Source: Luteimonas sp. S4-F44
Lineage (GTDB): Bacteria > Pseudomonadota > Gammaproteobacteria > Xanthomonadales > Xanthomonadaceae
Length of the DNA stretch: 64,000 nt
Direction: 5' to 3'
Assembly (NCBI RefSeq): GCF_022637415.1
Contig: NZ_CP093340.1
Span: 3,119,501 to 3,183,500, forward strand
The number at the start of each line of letters is the position of its first letter. Position 1 is the stretch's first letter. A model generated the notes under the pieces. That model was not told the origin of the DNA and did not search any database. It saw only the letters and a list, made by a program, of their open reading frames with translations. The position numbers and the translations under genes are program-made. Below, piece by piece: positions 7,558-15,114 of the stretch.

Positions 7558-8703
7558 TCAGCCGTGCTCGATCACCCGGCCGATGCCACTGGCATCGATC
7601 TCCCGGGTCGCGGCCGCGAGCGCATCGCCATCGCAACCGGCCATCAGCCCGATGCGGAAATGCAGCTCGCCGCCGGGCGTGCGCGAGGAATGGATCGAGC
7701 CCAGGTTCACGCCGTGTCGTTCGAACACGTGCAACAGCGCGCGCAGCGAACCCGGCCGGTCCAGCGGCAGGTGCACGCTGACGAACCGGTCACCGGCAAG
7801 ATCGGCCAGCAGATAACCGACACGCTCGAAGGCGTAGTTGCCCTGCTCGAGCGCCGCCGCGCCCAGCGCCTGGCGTTGCGTATCGAGCAAGGCGCGGAAC
7901 TGCGCGCGTGCGGCATCGTCGCCGCGTGCCACCAGGGCATGCAGTTGCGCCGTGCGCGCGGCCAAGTCGGCGAGCACGCCGACCACGTGTGGATTGTCGA
8001 ACTGGATGTCCTCGTAGATCGCGGGGTTCATCGACAGGATCCGCGCGATCATCGCCGCATCGAGCTCGAACGAGGCCGAACGAAACGGCAGCAGGTCCGC
8101 CAATCCGCCGCCGTCTGGCGCCCGGTCGAGCAGCACGCCGGCCTGGGCCAGATGCCCGGCGTGCACCAGCGCCTGCACCAAGGCCATGATCCGGTCGTGG
8201 CGCTCGGCCTCGGCATGTACCACCTGGCCCTCGAGCGCTACGAGCAGGCGCGCGACCCACGGTCGCCAGCGCGCCAGGCGCGCCTCGCAGACCACGAGCA
8301 CGCGGCCCCGCAGCGTCGGTGACTTGGGCGGCGCGGTCATCGGGTGCAGGCCGACGACCTCGGCCTGCGCACACAGCATCGCCGCGACCGGGGCCTGTTT
8401 GAGCGAGGTCACATCGAGCCACAGCCGCCCGTGCTCGCGCCCGGCCGAGCGCGCGGTCCAGTCGGCGACGACCGCCGCGGTCGCGCGGATCGGCGCGGCG
8501 AACACCAGCACGTCCGCCGCCGCGAGCAATGTCTCGGGCGCATCGCTGGCCGGGTCCGCCGGGTCGTGGCCGAGCACTTGCAGCCCCATGCGCGAGGCGA
8601 AGAACCCGCGCAGCCAGCGGCCGTAGGCGCCGGCGCTACCGACGATGCCCACGACCGGCGACTCGGGCAGCGGCGCGTCAGAAAAGGGGGAGTCAACGGT
8701 CAT
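7558..8703 (-). CDS. Prephenate dehydrogenase with C-terminal ACT domain
   Basis: 381-aa cytoplasmic enzyme of tyrosine biosynthesis, converting prephenate to 4-hydroxyphenylpyruvate with NAD(P). The N-terminal dinucleotide fold reads VVGIVGSAGAYGRWL, a degenerate glycine loop; the central substrate region contains LDVTSLKQAPVAAM and VGLHPMTAPP (family His in GxHPM). The C-terminus is an ACT domain (RPGSLRALLHVFERHGVNLG), expected to sense tyrosine or phenylalanine. ATG 8703 (MTVDSPFSD) was preferred to an in-frame ATG at 8742. The gene is divergent from the CDF transporter. Confidence 0.87.
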   Translation of the reverse strand: MTVDSPFSDAPLPESPVVGIVGSAGAYGRWLRGFFASRMGLQVLGHDPADPASDAPETLLAAADVLVFAAPIRATAAVVADWTARSAGREHGRLWLDVTSLKQAPVAAMLCAQAEVVGLHPMTAPPKSPTLRGRVLVVCEARLARWRPWVARLLVALEGQVVHAEAERHDRIMALVQALVHAGHLAQAGVLLDRAPDGGGLADLLPFRSASFELDAAMIARILSMNPAIYEDIQFDNPHVVGVLADLAARTAQLHALVARGDDAARAQFRALLDTQRQALGAAALEQGNYAFERVGYLLADLAGDRFVSVHLPLDRPGSLRALLHVFERHGVNLGSIHSSRTPGGELHFRIGLMAGCDGDALAAATREIDASGIGRVIEHG

Positions 8704-8752
8704 ACCGCCATTCTCGCCGCTCGACGGCGGACATGCCGGCACTTCCCTAACT

Positions 8753-8773
8753 TATAAATACATGCTTATATGT
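8753..8773. promoter_or_regulatory. AT-rich imperfect palindrome before the CDF/ArsR operon: candidate metal-sensor operator
   Basis: TATAA-N8-TTATA at 8753-8770 overlaps ACAT-N6-ATGT at 8760-8773, 30 to 50 bases upstream of the CDF start. It is the only AT-rich spot in the region and lies where a promoter is needed. ArsR/SmtB sensors bind AT-rich interrupted palindromes, so autoregulation by the downstream ArsR-type protein is a reasonable inference. Confidence 0.45.
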
Positions 8774-8801
8774 CGACACTTACCGCCGCCCTCCTCCGCC
8801 G

Positions 8802-9860
8802 ATGTCGCACGCCCACGACCATTCCGCACACAAGGCGCACGCCCATGCGCATGACCACGATCACGCGCATGCCCCTTCGGTCTCGGCTGCGAACGAACGC
8901 GCGGTCCTGACCGGCTTCGCATTGACCGCCAGTTTCATGGTGGTCGAGATGGTCGGCGGGGTCCTGTCCGGCTCACTGGCGCTGATCGCCGACGCCGGGC
9001 ACATGCTCACCGACGCTGCGGCGCTGCTACTCGCCTGGCTGGGCTTCCGCATCGGCCGCCGAGCCTCGGATGCCCGGCGCACCTTCGGCTACATGCGTAT
9101 CGAAGTGCTGGCCGGCCTGATCAATGCGATCACGTTGTTCGCGCTTGTGCTGTGGATCGCCTGGGAAGCAGTGCAGCGCCTGCGGCAGCCAGGCGAGGTG
9201 CTCGCCGGGCCGATGCTGGCGGTCGCGGTCGTCGGCCTGCTGGTCAACTGCCTCGTGTTCTGGATCCTGCATCGCGGCGACCAGTCGCACGTCAACATCA
9301 AGGGCGCGACGCTGCACGTGCTCGGGGATCTGCTCGGTTCGGTCGCCGCGATCGTCGCCGCGCTGGTGATCCACTTCACCGGCTGGATGCCGATCGATCC
9401 GATCCTTTCGATGCTGGTCTGTCTGCTGATCCTGCGCAGTGCCTGGGCGCTGCTGCGCGGCGCCTTCGACATTCTGATGGAAGCCACCCCGCCGGACATC
9501 GACATCGACGCGCTGCGCGCGCATCTGCGCGAGCAGGTGCCGGGCGTGGCTGGCGTCGACCACGTGCATGTGTGGTCGATCACCTCGGGCCGGGTGCTGG
9601 CGACACTCGAGCTCGCCCTCGACGAGGACGCACCGGCGTCACGCGTGGTGCCGGCGGTCAAGCGCGCGCTGGCCGACCGGTTCTCGATCGGCCACACGAC
9701 CGTCGAGGTCGTGCACGCCCCGCACCGTGCCTGCGCGCTGGAGTCCGGCAATCGCGCATCGCCCGACAACGCGCACGAGCACGCGCATCCGCACGCACAC
9801 GACCACGCCGACGCCCCCGATCGCATCCCGGACGCAGCGAAGCCAGGAGGCCCGAATTGA
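8802..9860 (+). CDS. CDF family zinc (divalent metal) efflux transporter
   Basis: 352-aa inner-membrane cation diffusion facilitator that exports Zn2+ (possibly Cd2+/Co2+) in exchange for protons. Six membrane helices span about residues 28-215. Metal-binding HxxxD-type motifs are present in helix 2 (LIADAGHMLTDAA) and helix 5 (HVLGDLLGSVAAIVAAL). Both termini are His-rich: MSHAHDHSAHKAHAHAHDHD and a C-terminal run of HEHAHPHAHDH. A cytoplasmic ferredoxin-like domain follows the helices. It overlaps the next gene, an ArsR-type sensor, by 4 bases, so the pair is a self-regulated zinc-resistance operon. Most like CzcD/ZitB. Confidence 0.94.
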   Translation: MSHAHDHSAHKAHAHAHDHDHAHAPSVSAANERAVLTGFALTASFMVVEMVGGVLSGSLALIADAGHMLTDAAALLLAWLGFRIGRRASDARRTFGYMRIEVLAGLINAITLFALVLWIAWEAVQRLRQPGEVLAGPMLAVAVVGLLVNCLVFWILHRGDQSHVNIKGATLHVLGDLLGSVAAIVAALVIHFTGWMPIDPILSMLVCLLILRSAWALLRGAFDILMEATPPDIDIDALRAHLREQVPGVAGVDHVHVWSITSGRVLATLELALDEDAPASRVVPAVKRALADRFSIGHTTVEVVHAPHRACALESGNRASPDNAHEHAHPHAHDHADAPDRIPDAAKPGGPN

Positions 9861-10195
9861 GCGCATCTGCGCCTGCGGTCGAGGCGGCCCCCGATCCAGA
9901 GCACGTCGAGATCCTCGCCGGCACCTTCCGCCTGCTCGGCGACCCGACCCGGCTGCGGGTGTTGCTAACCTGTCTCGACGGCCCGGTGCCGGTCGGTGAG
10001 ATCGCCCGCCGCACCGGTGCCTCGCAGCCGCTCGTCAGCCACCACTTGCGCCTGCTGCGCGGCGCGCGACTGGTGCGCGGCGAACGGCGCCAACGTCAGG
10101 TGTTCTACGCGACCGCCGATGCGCACGTGCGCGACATGCTGGTCGATATGCTCGCCCACGCCGACGAGCCGGAGGACGAGGTGCCGCGAGGCTAG
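9857..10195 (+). CDS. ArsR/SmtB family metal-sensing repressor (CzrA-like), TTG start
   Basis: 112-aa winged-helix repressor: HTH region VGEIARRTGASQPLVSHHLRLLR followed by the wing VRGERRQRQVFYA. The C-terminal helix has D-x-H-x10-H-x2-E (DAH...HADE), matching the alpha-5 zinc site of CzrA-type sensors with Glu as last ligand; no alpha-3 Cys motif is present, arguing against arsenic sensing. The only start consistent with the fold is TTG 9857, inside the CDF stop region and 6 bases after a perfect AGGAGG. It probably represses its own operon and releases DNA when zinc rises. Confidence 0.92.
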   Translation: MSASAPAVEAAPDPEHVEILAGTFRLLGDPTRLRVLLTCLDGPVPVGEIARRTGASQPLVSHHLRLLRGARLVRGERRQRQVFYATADAHVRDMLVDMLAHADEPEDEVPRG

Positions 10196-10216
10196 CGCAC
10201 GCGGGGGCGGGCAGGC

Positions 10217-10936
10217 TCAGACCCGTGCGTGCGCGGCCTCGATCAGTTGCCGGACATCGTCGAGCGAATCGACGATCCGGTGGCCGAGTGCCCGCACCGT
10301 CTCGTCGGGCAGCAGCAGGTCGGGCACCTGGATCGTGGTCATGCCGGCCGCGAGCGCGGCGCGCACGCCGGTCGGCGAATCCTCCAACGCCAGGCACCGT
10401 GCCGGCGACACGCCCAGCCGCTCGGCCGCGAGCAGGTAGACATCCGGCGCCGGCTTGGGATGGGCGACATCGCTGCTGGTGCACACCGCATCGAAGTACC
10501 GCAGCAGACCGGCGGCGGCGAGCTTGCGCTGCGCCAGCGGCGCCCGTGTGGAGGTCGCGACCGCGCGCGGGATGCCGCACTCGGTGAGCAGGTCCAGCAG
10601 CGCGACGATGCCCGGACGATGCGCGATCCCGGCTTCGGCACGCGCCAGATACAAGGCCTGGCTGCGACCAAACAGCGCATCCGCAGCGGGCTCGCCGATG
10701 CGCTCGACCAGGCGTGCGCGACAGATGCTGTCGCTGTGGCCGATCATCGCGTGCCAGTAATCGGGCTCGATGTCCTGCGCCTGCTCGGCGGCCGCCAGAC
10801 GCATGCAATCGAGGATTTCGCGCTCGCTTTCGAGCATCAGGCCGTCCATGTCGAACACCACCCCGGCAGGCAGCGACGGCAGGGCGAACGCGTGCGCAGA
10901 CGGTGGAACGACAGGGGAGATGGAGGGCGTGGACAC
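10217..10936 (-). CDS. HAD family phosphatase/phosphoglucomutase-like hydrolase
   Basis: About 239-aa cytoplasmic HAD-superfamily subfamily IA hydrolase. The nucleophile motif is [13 protein letters not shown] (DxD), motif II is AVATSTRAP, and the C-terminal acidic motif is [14 protein letters not shown]; a four-helix cap lies between. The LMLESE variant is seen in beta-phosphoglucomutase/2-deoxyglucose-6-phosphatase-like members; substrate unknown. GTG 10936 (VSTPSIS) is the preferred start. ATG codons at 10957 and 11017 would add 7 and 27 residues of unlikely sequence and extend into the fabA promoter. Converges with arsR. Confidence 0.85.
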   Translation of the reverse strand: MSTPSISPVVPPSAHAFALPSLPAGVVFDMDGLMLESEREILDCMRLAAAEQAQDIEPDYWHAMIGHSDSICRARLVERIGEPAADALFGRSQALYLARAEAGIAHRPGIVALLDLLTECGIPRAVATSTRAPLAQRKLAAAGLLRYFDAVCTSSDVAHPKPAPDVYLLAAERLGVSPARCLALEDSPTGVRAALAAGMTTIQVPDLLLPDETVRALGHRIVDSLDDVRQLIEAAHARV

Positions 10937-10985
10937 GCGTTCGATTCTACCCCGCATCGATTCGACGGCCCATTCAGCGTACCCG

Positions 10986-11009
10986 TGCGTACGGGCAATG
11001 CCGTACGCA
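10986..11009. promoter_or_regulatory. Palindrome upstream of fabA: candidate operator
   Basis: Perfect inverted repeat with 9-bp arms TGCGTACGG / CCGTACGCA and a 6-base spacer, 46 bases before the fabA ATG. It is followed by CAATAAT (about 11015), a plausible -10. Size and position suit a dimeric repressor of unsaturated fatty-acid synthesis (TetR-type FabR/DesT function), but no such regulator is in the window and the identity of the binding protein is unknown. Confidence 0.45.
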
Positions 11010-11055
11010 TTCCGCAATAATCGCCGTCCGCCCCACTTCCCCGGTCCACGCGTCG

Positions 11056-11565
11056 ATGAAGGATTCTTTCAGCTACGAACAACTGATCGCCTCGGGCGAG
11101 GGCCGGCTGTTCGCGCCGGGCAGCGGCCGCCTGCCGCTGCCGCCGATGCTGATGTTCGACCGCATCCCCCACATCGACGACGACGGCGGTGCGCACGGGC
11201 TGGGCCAGATCCACGCCGAGCTCGACGTGCGCCCGGACCTGTGGTTCTTCCAGTGCCACTTCCAGGGCGATCCGGTGATGCCCGGCTGCCTGGGCCTGGA
11301 TGCGATGTGGCAACTGGTCGGCTTCTACCTGACATGGCAGCAACTGCCCGGTCGCGGCCGTGCGCTGGGCGTGGGCGAGGTCAAGTTCACCGGCGAGGTC
11401 GGCCCCGACGCCAAGCTGGTGCGCTACGAGATCGACATCAAGCGCGTGATCAAGCGGCGCCTGATTCTGGGCATCGGCGATGCGCGCATGCTCGTCGACG
11501 GACGCGAGATCTACACCGCCAGCGACCTGCGCGTGGGGCTGTTCATGCGTGACGAGGCCGCATGA
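11056..11565 (+). CDS. fabA: 3-hydroxyacyl-ACP dehydratase/trans-2-decenoyl-ACP isomerase FabA
   Basis: 169-aa cytoplasmic hot-dog-fold enzyme that dehydrates 3-hydroxydecanoyl-ACP and isomerises the product, starting unsaturated fatty-acid synthesis. The catalytic His is in [20 protein letters not shown], where the downstream Asp is the second catalytic residue. Length and N-terminus ([19 protein letters not shown]) match FabA. It overlaps fabB by 4 bases, the usual fabAB operon. A palindromic candidate operator lies upstream. Confidence 0.97.
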   Translation: MKDSFSYEQLIASGEGRLFAPGSGRLPLPPMLMFDRIPHIDDDGGAHGLGQIHAELDVRPDLWFFQCHFQGDPVMPGCLGLDAMWQLVGFYLTWQQLPGRGRALGVGEVKFTGEVGPDAKLVRYEIDIKRVIKRRLILGIGDARMLVDGREIYTASDLRVGLFMRDEAA

Positions 11566-12794
11566 GCCTGAATCCGACCGCCCGCCGCGTCGTGATCACC
11601 GGCGCGGGCATCGTCTCGTGCATCGGCAACGATCTCGACACCGTCGCCGCCTCGCTGCGCGAAGGCCGCTCGGGCATCACCTTCGACGCCGGCCATGCCG
11701 AAAAAGGCCTGCGCAGCCAGGTCTCGGGCATGCCCGATGTCGACCTCGACGCGCTGATCGACCGCAAGCTGCGCCGCTTCATGGGCGATGCCGCCGGCTA
11801 CGCCTATCTGGCGCTGCGCGATGCGATCGCACAATCGGGCCTCGCCGACGACGCGATCTCCGGCCCGCGCACCGGCCTGATCATGGGCTCGGGCGGCGGC
11901 TCGCCGGAGAATCTGATCGGCTCGGCCGACGTGCTGCGCGACAAAGGCGTGCGCCGGATCGGCCCGTACCAGGTCACCCGCACGATGAACTCCACGGTCT
12001 CGGCGTGCCTGGCCACTGCGTTCGGCATCAAGGGCCTCAACTACTCGATCTCGTCGGCCTGCGCGACCTCGGCGCACTGCATCGGCGTGGCCGCGCAGCA
12101 GATCCAGGCCGGCCTGCAGGATGTGGTCTTTGCCGGCGGCGGCGAGGAAGCGCACTGGGGCATGGCGATGCTGTTCGACGGCATGGGCGCATTGTCGAGC
12201 CGCTACAACGACACGCCGATGCGCGCCTCGCGGCCGTACGACGCCGATCGCGACGGGTTCGTGATCGCCGGCGGCGGTGGCGCGCTGGTGCTCGAGAGCC
12301 TGGAGCACGCGCAGGCGCGCGGCGCGACGATCCTCGGCGAACTGGTCGGCTTCGGCGCCAGCTCCGACGGCGTCGACATGGTTGCGCCCTCCGGCGACGG
12401 CGCGATCGCCTGCATGCGCATGGCGATCGACGGCCTCGACGGCGCCATCGACTACGTCAACACACACGGCACTTCGACGCCGGTCGGCGACGTCAGCGAA
12501 CTGCGTGCGATGCGCACGGTATTCGGCGAGTCGATGCCGCCGTTCTCGTCGACCAAGTCGCTGACCGGCCACTCGCTCGGCGCGACCAGCGTGCACGAAG
12601 CGATCTTCTGCCTGCTGATGCTCGAACGCGGCTTCATCGCCGGCTCGATCAACGTCGACACCCTCGATCCCGAAGCCGAAGGCTTGCCGCTGGTCCGCGA
12701 AAGCCGCCCCGCCCAACTGCGCACCGTACTGTCGAACAGCTTCGGCTTCGGCGGCACCAACGCCAGCCTCGCCCTGCGCCGCTGGGACGCCTGA
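11562..12794 (+). CDS. fabB: Beta-ketoacyl-ACP synthase I FabB
   Basis: 410-aa condensing enzyme that elongates unsaturated acyl-ACPs, acting directly after FabA. The catalytic triad is visible: Cys in [14 protein letters not shown], His in [13 protein letters not shown] and His in [14 protein letters not shown], and the C-terminal [10 protein letters not shown] motif is intact. N-terminus [17 protein letters not shown] is canonical. ATGA overlap with fabA gives translational coupling. The GGGGTCAGAGT palindrome begins 3 bases after the stop and may double as transcript end. Confidence 0.97.
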   Translation: MSLNPTARRVVITGAGIVSCIGNDLDTVAASLREGRSGITFDAGHAEKGLRSQVSGMPDVDLDALIDRKLRRFMGDAAGYAYLALRDAIAQSGLADDAISGPRTGLIMGSGGGSPENLIGSADVLRDKGVRRIGPYQVTRTMNSTVSACLATAFGIKGLNYSISSACATSAHCIGVAAQQIQAGLQDVVFAGGGEEAHWGMAMLFDGMGALSSRYNDTPMRASRPYDADRDGFVIAGGGGALVLESLEHAQARGATILGELVGFGASSDGVDMVAPSGDGAIACMRMAIDGLDGAIDYVNTHGTSTPVGDVSELRAMRTVFGESMPPFSSTKSLTGHSLGATSVHEAIFCLLMLERGFIAGSINVDTLDPEAEGLPLVRESRPAQLRTVLSNSFGFGGTNASLALRRWDA

Positions 12795-12797
12795 CAG

Positions 12798-12876
12798 AAC
12801 CGGGGTCAGAGTCGAATTTCCAACAGGACGTCCCACGCCTGTTAGCTTTCGGGGAAATTCGACTCTGACCCCGGTT
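12798..12876. repeat. GGGGTCAGAGT palindromic repeat (REPIN-like), copy 2
   Basis: Inverted repeat with perfect 24-bp arms beginning AACCGGGGTCAGAGTCGAAT, separated by a 31-base unrelated spacer. Head sequence matches the copies at 2413 and 40441. It fills the gap between the converging fabB and rsuA-like genes. Confidence 0.87.
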
Positions 12877-12880
12877 TCGG

Positions 12881-13579
12881 TCAGCCGAAGAGGGTGGTCA
12901 GGTCGGTCGCGTCGAGGGGGCGCCACTGTCCTTCGGGGAGGTCGCCGAGTGACAGGCCGCCGATGCGGCTGCGGTGGAGCGCGACGACGTGGTTGCCGAT
13001 GGCCGCGAACATGCGTCGGACCTGGTGGTAGCGGCCTTCGACGATCGTCAGCCGCGCATGCGTGGGGTCGACGACCTCGAGTGCGGCGGGCAGCAGCGGC
13101 GTGGTCTCGGACTCGAGCACGAGCGTGCCGCTGGCGAACAGCGCGGCCTCGTCGCCGCGCAGCGGCTGCGCCAGCGTCGCCTCGTAGACCTTGGGCAGTG
13201 CGGCCTTCGGCGAGATGATCCGGTGCAGCAGTTGGCCGTCGTCGGTGAACAGCAACAGGCCGCTGGTCTCGCGGTCCAGGCGCCCGACCGTCGACAGCAC
13301 GGGCGCGCGCAGCCGGAAGCGCGGCGGCAGCAAGTCGTAGACCAGCCGGCCGGTGTCCTTGGTCGAGCAGGTGTAGCCGGTGGGCTTGTGCAGCAGCAGC
13401 GTCAGGCCTTGCGGCGGATCGAGCGGTTCACCATCGACGCGAATGGCCGCATGCGCCACGCGGTCGTCGGCATAGAGCACCTCGCCGTCGGCATCGGTGA
13501 TGCGCCCCTCGCGGAACATCCACGCCACCTGCTTGCGGCTGCCGTAGCCGAGGTTGGCGAGCAGCTTGACCAGTTTCAT
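12881..13579 (-). CDS. rsuA: RsuA-family rRNA pseudouridine synthase
   Basis: 232-aa cytoplasmic enzyme isomerising a uridine of 16S rRNA (U516 in E. coli). An S4-like RNA-binding N-terminus (KLLANLGYGSRKQVAWMF) precedes the catalytic domain with the Asp-containing motif VGRLDRETSGLLLFTDDG and the C-terminal EGRYHQVRRMFAAIGNHV. The motifs and length fit RsuA better than RluE/F, though target-site assignment is inference. ATG 13579 overlaps the stop of the upstream methyltransferase by 4 bases (ATGA), so two 16S rRNA modifiers are co-translated. Confidence 0.87.
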   Translation of the reverse strand: MKLVKLLANLGYGSRKQVAWMFREGRITDADGEVLYADDRVAHAAIRVDGEPLDPPQGLTLLLHKPTGYTCSTKDTGRLVYDLLPPRFRLRAPVLSTVGRLDRETSGLLLFTDDGQLLHRIISPKAALPKVYEATLAQPLRGDEAALFASGTLVLESETTPLLPAALEVVDPTHARLTIVEGRYHQVRRMFAAIGNHVVALHRSRIGGLSLGDLPEGQWRPLDATDLTTLFG

Positions 13580-14622
13580 CGCGCCTGCTCCGCGTGCACG
13601 ATCTTGAAGCCGCCTTGCGCGGCGACCTCGCGCACCAGCCCGAAGCGTGCGGCGAGCACGTCCTCGTAGGGCAGGTGCCGGTTGGCCACCAGCCACAGGC
13701 TGCCGCCCGGTGCCAGCGCGTCGGCGGCCGCGGCGATGAACGCACGTCCCAGCTCGGGCCGCTCCTCGCGCCCGTGGGCGTGGAACGGCGGATTGCTGAC
13801 GATGAAGTCGTAGCGTCGCGGCAGGCCCGCGGTGACGTCGCGCCACTGGAAGTCCAACACCACATCGTCGCGCAGACCGGTCAGATTGCGCCGGGCCAGG
13901 GTCAGCGCGCGGCCCTCGGCCTCGATCACGTCGAGCGCGCGCACGCCCGGGCAGCGCTGCAGCACCTCGGCCGCCAGAAAGCCGTAGCCCGCGCCGAGGT
14001 CGGCGCCGTGCCCGGCCAGCGTCGTGGGCAGGTGTGCGGCCAGCAGCGCCGACGCCGGGTCGATCCGGTCCCAGGCGAACACGCCGGGACGGCTGACGAA
14101 CCGGCCACCGAGGATCGGGCGCGGCGCGTCCAGCGCCGCCCAACGCGCGCGCAATGCCTCGTCGCCGCGCGCATCGCACTGCGCCCAGAACACCCGGCAC
14201 TTGTGCTTGGACAGCGCGCCGATGTTGCCGGCGAGCGCGGCCAGATCGGCCTGCGCGGACTTCGCCCCTTCGTCATTGGCGACGCTGGCCACGACCCAGC
14301 CGCCGGGCGCGACCGCCGCCAGCGCGCGTGCCAGCAACGCCCGCGCCTCGTCGCGCTGGCGCGGTGGCAGCGCCAACACCAGCGGCCGTTCCGGCAGCGC
14401 CGGGTCCTCGCCGTCGTCGGTCTGCGGCAGCGTCTCCAGGCCCGCGCGCTGCAGCGCGGTGTGCAACGGCGCCAGAGTCTGCTCGCACAGCAGGCCAGGC
14501 CACCGGCCGCCGGTCGTCGCCACGCCTGGGCGCGCACGCAGGAACAGCGCGCCGGCCGGCGGCCACGGCAGCAACCGCTGCTCGAACGGGAGGAACAGCG
14601 CATCGAGCGCGGAGTCGGCCAT
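13576..14622 (-). CDS. rsmC: RsmC-like 16S rRNA guanine-N2 methyltransferase
   Basis: 348-aa cytoplasmic SAM-dependent methyltransferase. A degenerate N-terminal methyltransferase-like domain is followed by a catalytic Rossmann domain with SAM motif GADLGAGYGFLAAEVL, acidic residue in VRALDVIEAEGRALT, and catalytic NPPF (FIVSNPPFHAHG), as in RsmC/RlmG. RsmC methylates G1207 of 16S rRNA. The start is ATG 14622 (MADSALDALFLPFEQ). The extended upstream frame is rejected because it continues antisense-like sequence. Coupled to the rsuA-like gene. Confidence 0.88.
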   Translation of the reverse strand: MADSALDALFLPFEQRLLPWPPAGALFLRARPGVATTGGRWPGLLCEQTLAPLHTALQRAGLETLPQTDDGEDPALPERPLVLALPPRQRDEARALLARALAAVAPGGWVVASVANDEGAKSAQADLAALAGNIGALSKHKCRVFWAQCDARGDEALRARWAALDAPRPILGGRFVSRPGVFAWDRIDPASALLAAHLPTTLAGHGADLGAGYGFLAAEVLQRCPGVRALDVIEAEGRALTLARRNLTGLRDDVVLDFQWRDVTAGLPRRYDFIVSNPPFHAHGREERPELGRAFIAAAADALAPGGSLWLVANRHLPYEDVLAARFGLVREVAAQGGFKIVHAEQAR

Positions 14623-14811
14623 CGCGAGGGGTCCTGAGAAACAGCCGGCGATTCTACCGGGACCGCTCGACCGCGACCGCCGCCGCCTGCAGGCGCCGAT
14701 GCGCGCGTCGCAACGTGGACGGCGCCATCGCGATGCCAACGCGACGTTGATGCATCGCGAACATCCGCGTCGGCACGATGGCCGGGCCTTTCCCAGCCCC
14801 AGGAGATCGCG

Positions 14812-15075
14812 ATGCCCATCCGTGCACTGTTCGTCGGCGGCGTCATCGACAACAACGAACTCGACCTCGACGGCACGGAACCGCCGAAGCACTACCCCCC
14901 CGAAACCGGCAGCGGTCAATCGCGTTACCGCCTGCATCTGGTCGGCCGCAAGAAGGACCGCGTCGCGTACGCCGTCTACGGCGCGCCCGAGCTGCCCGGC
15001 GAGGAGGTGCTTCGGGTCAGCACGGAACGCGAATACGCCCGCCGCTTCGACGCGGCAGAAGATGTGATCGAGTGA
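14812..15075 (+). CDS. Small conserved-looking protein of unknown function
   Basis: 87-aa soluble acidic protein, MPIRALFVGGVIDNNELDLD..., with a Tyr/His-rich middle (KHYPPETGSGQSRYRLHLVG) and an acidic C-terminus (DAAEDVIE). No signal peptide, helix-turn-helix or membrane segment. AGGAGA about 10 bases before ATG 14812 supports translation. I do not recognise the family. It stands alone, divergent from rsmC and convergent with the ABC permease. Confidence 0.7.
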   Translation: MPIRALFVGGVIDNNELDLDGTEPPKHYPPETGSGQSRYRLHLVGRKKDRVAYAVYGAPELPGEEVLRVSTEREYARRFDAAEDVIE

Positions 15076-15114
15076 CCATCGGGCCGGGCAGCGCGCACGC
15101 GTTGCCCGGCCGTC

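Noticed and set aside
12881..14200. Single 439-residue fusion of upstream sequence with the pseudouridine synthase
   Set aside because: The N-terminal part is an out-of-frame reading of the rsmC-like gene; the true start is the ATGA overlap at 13579.
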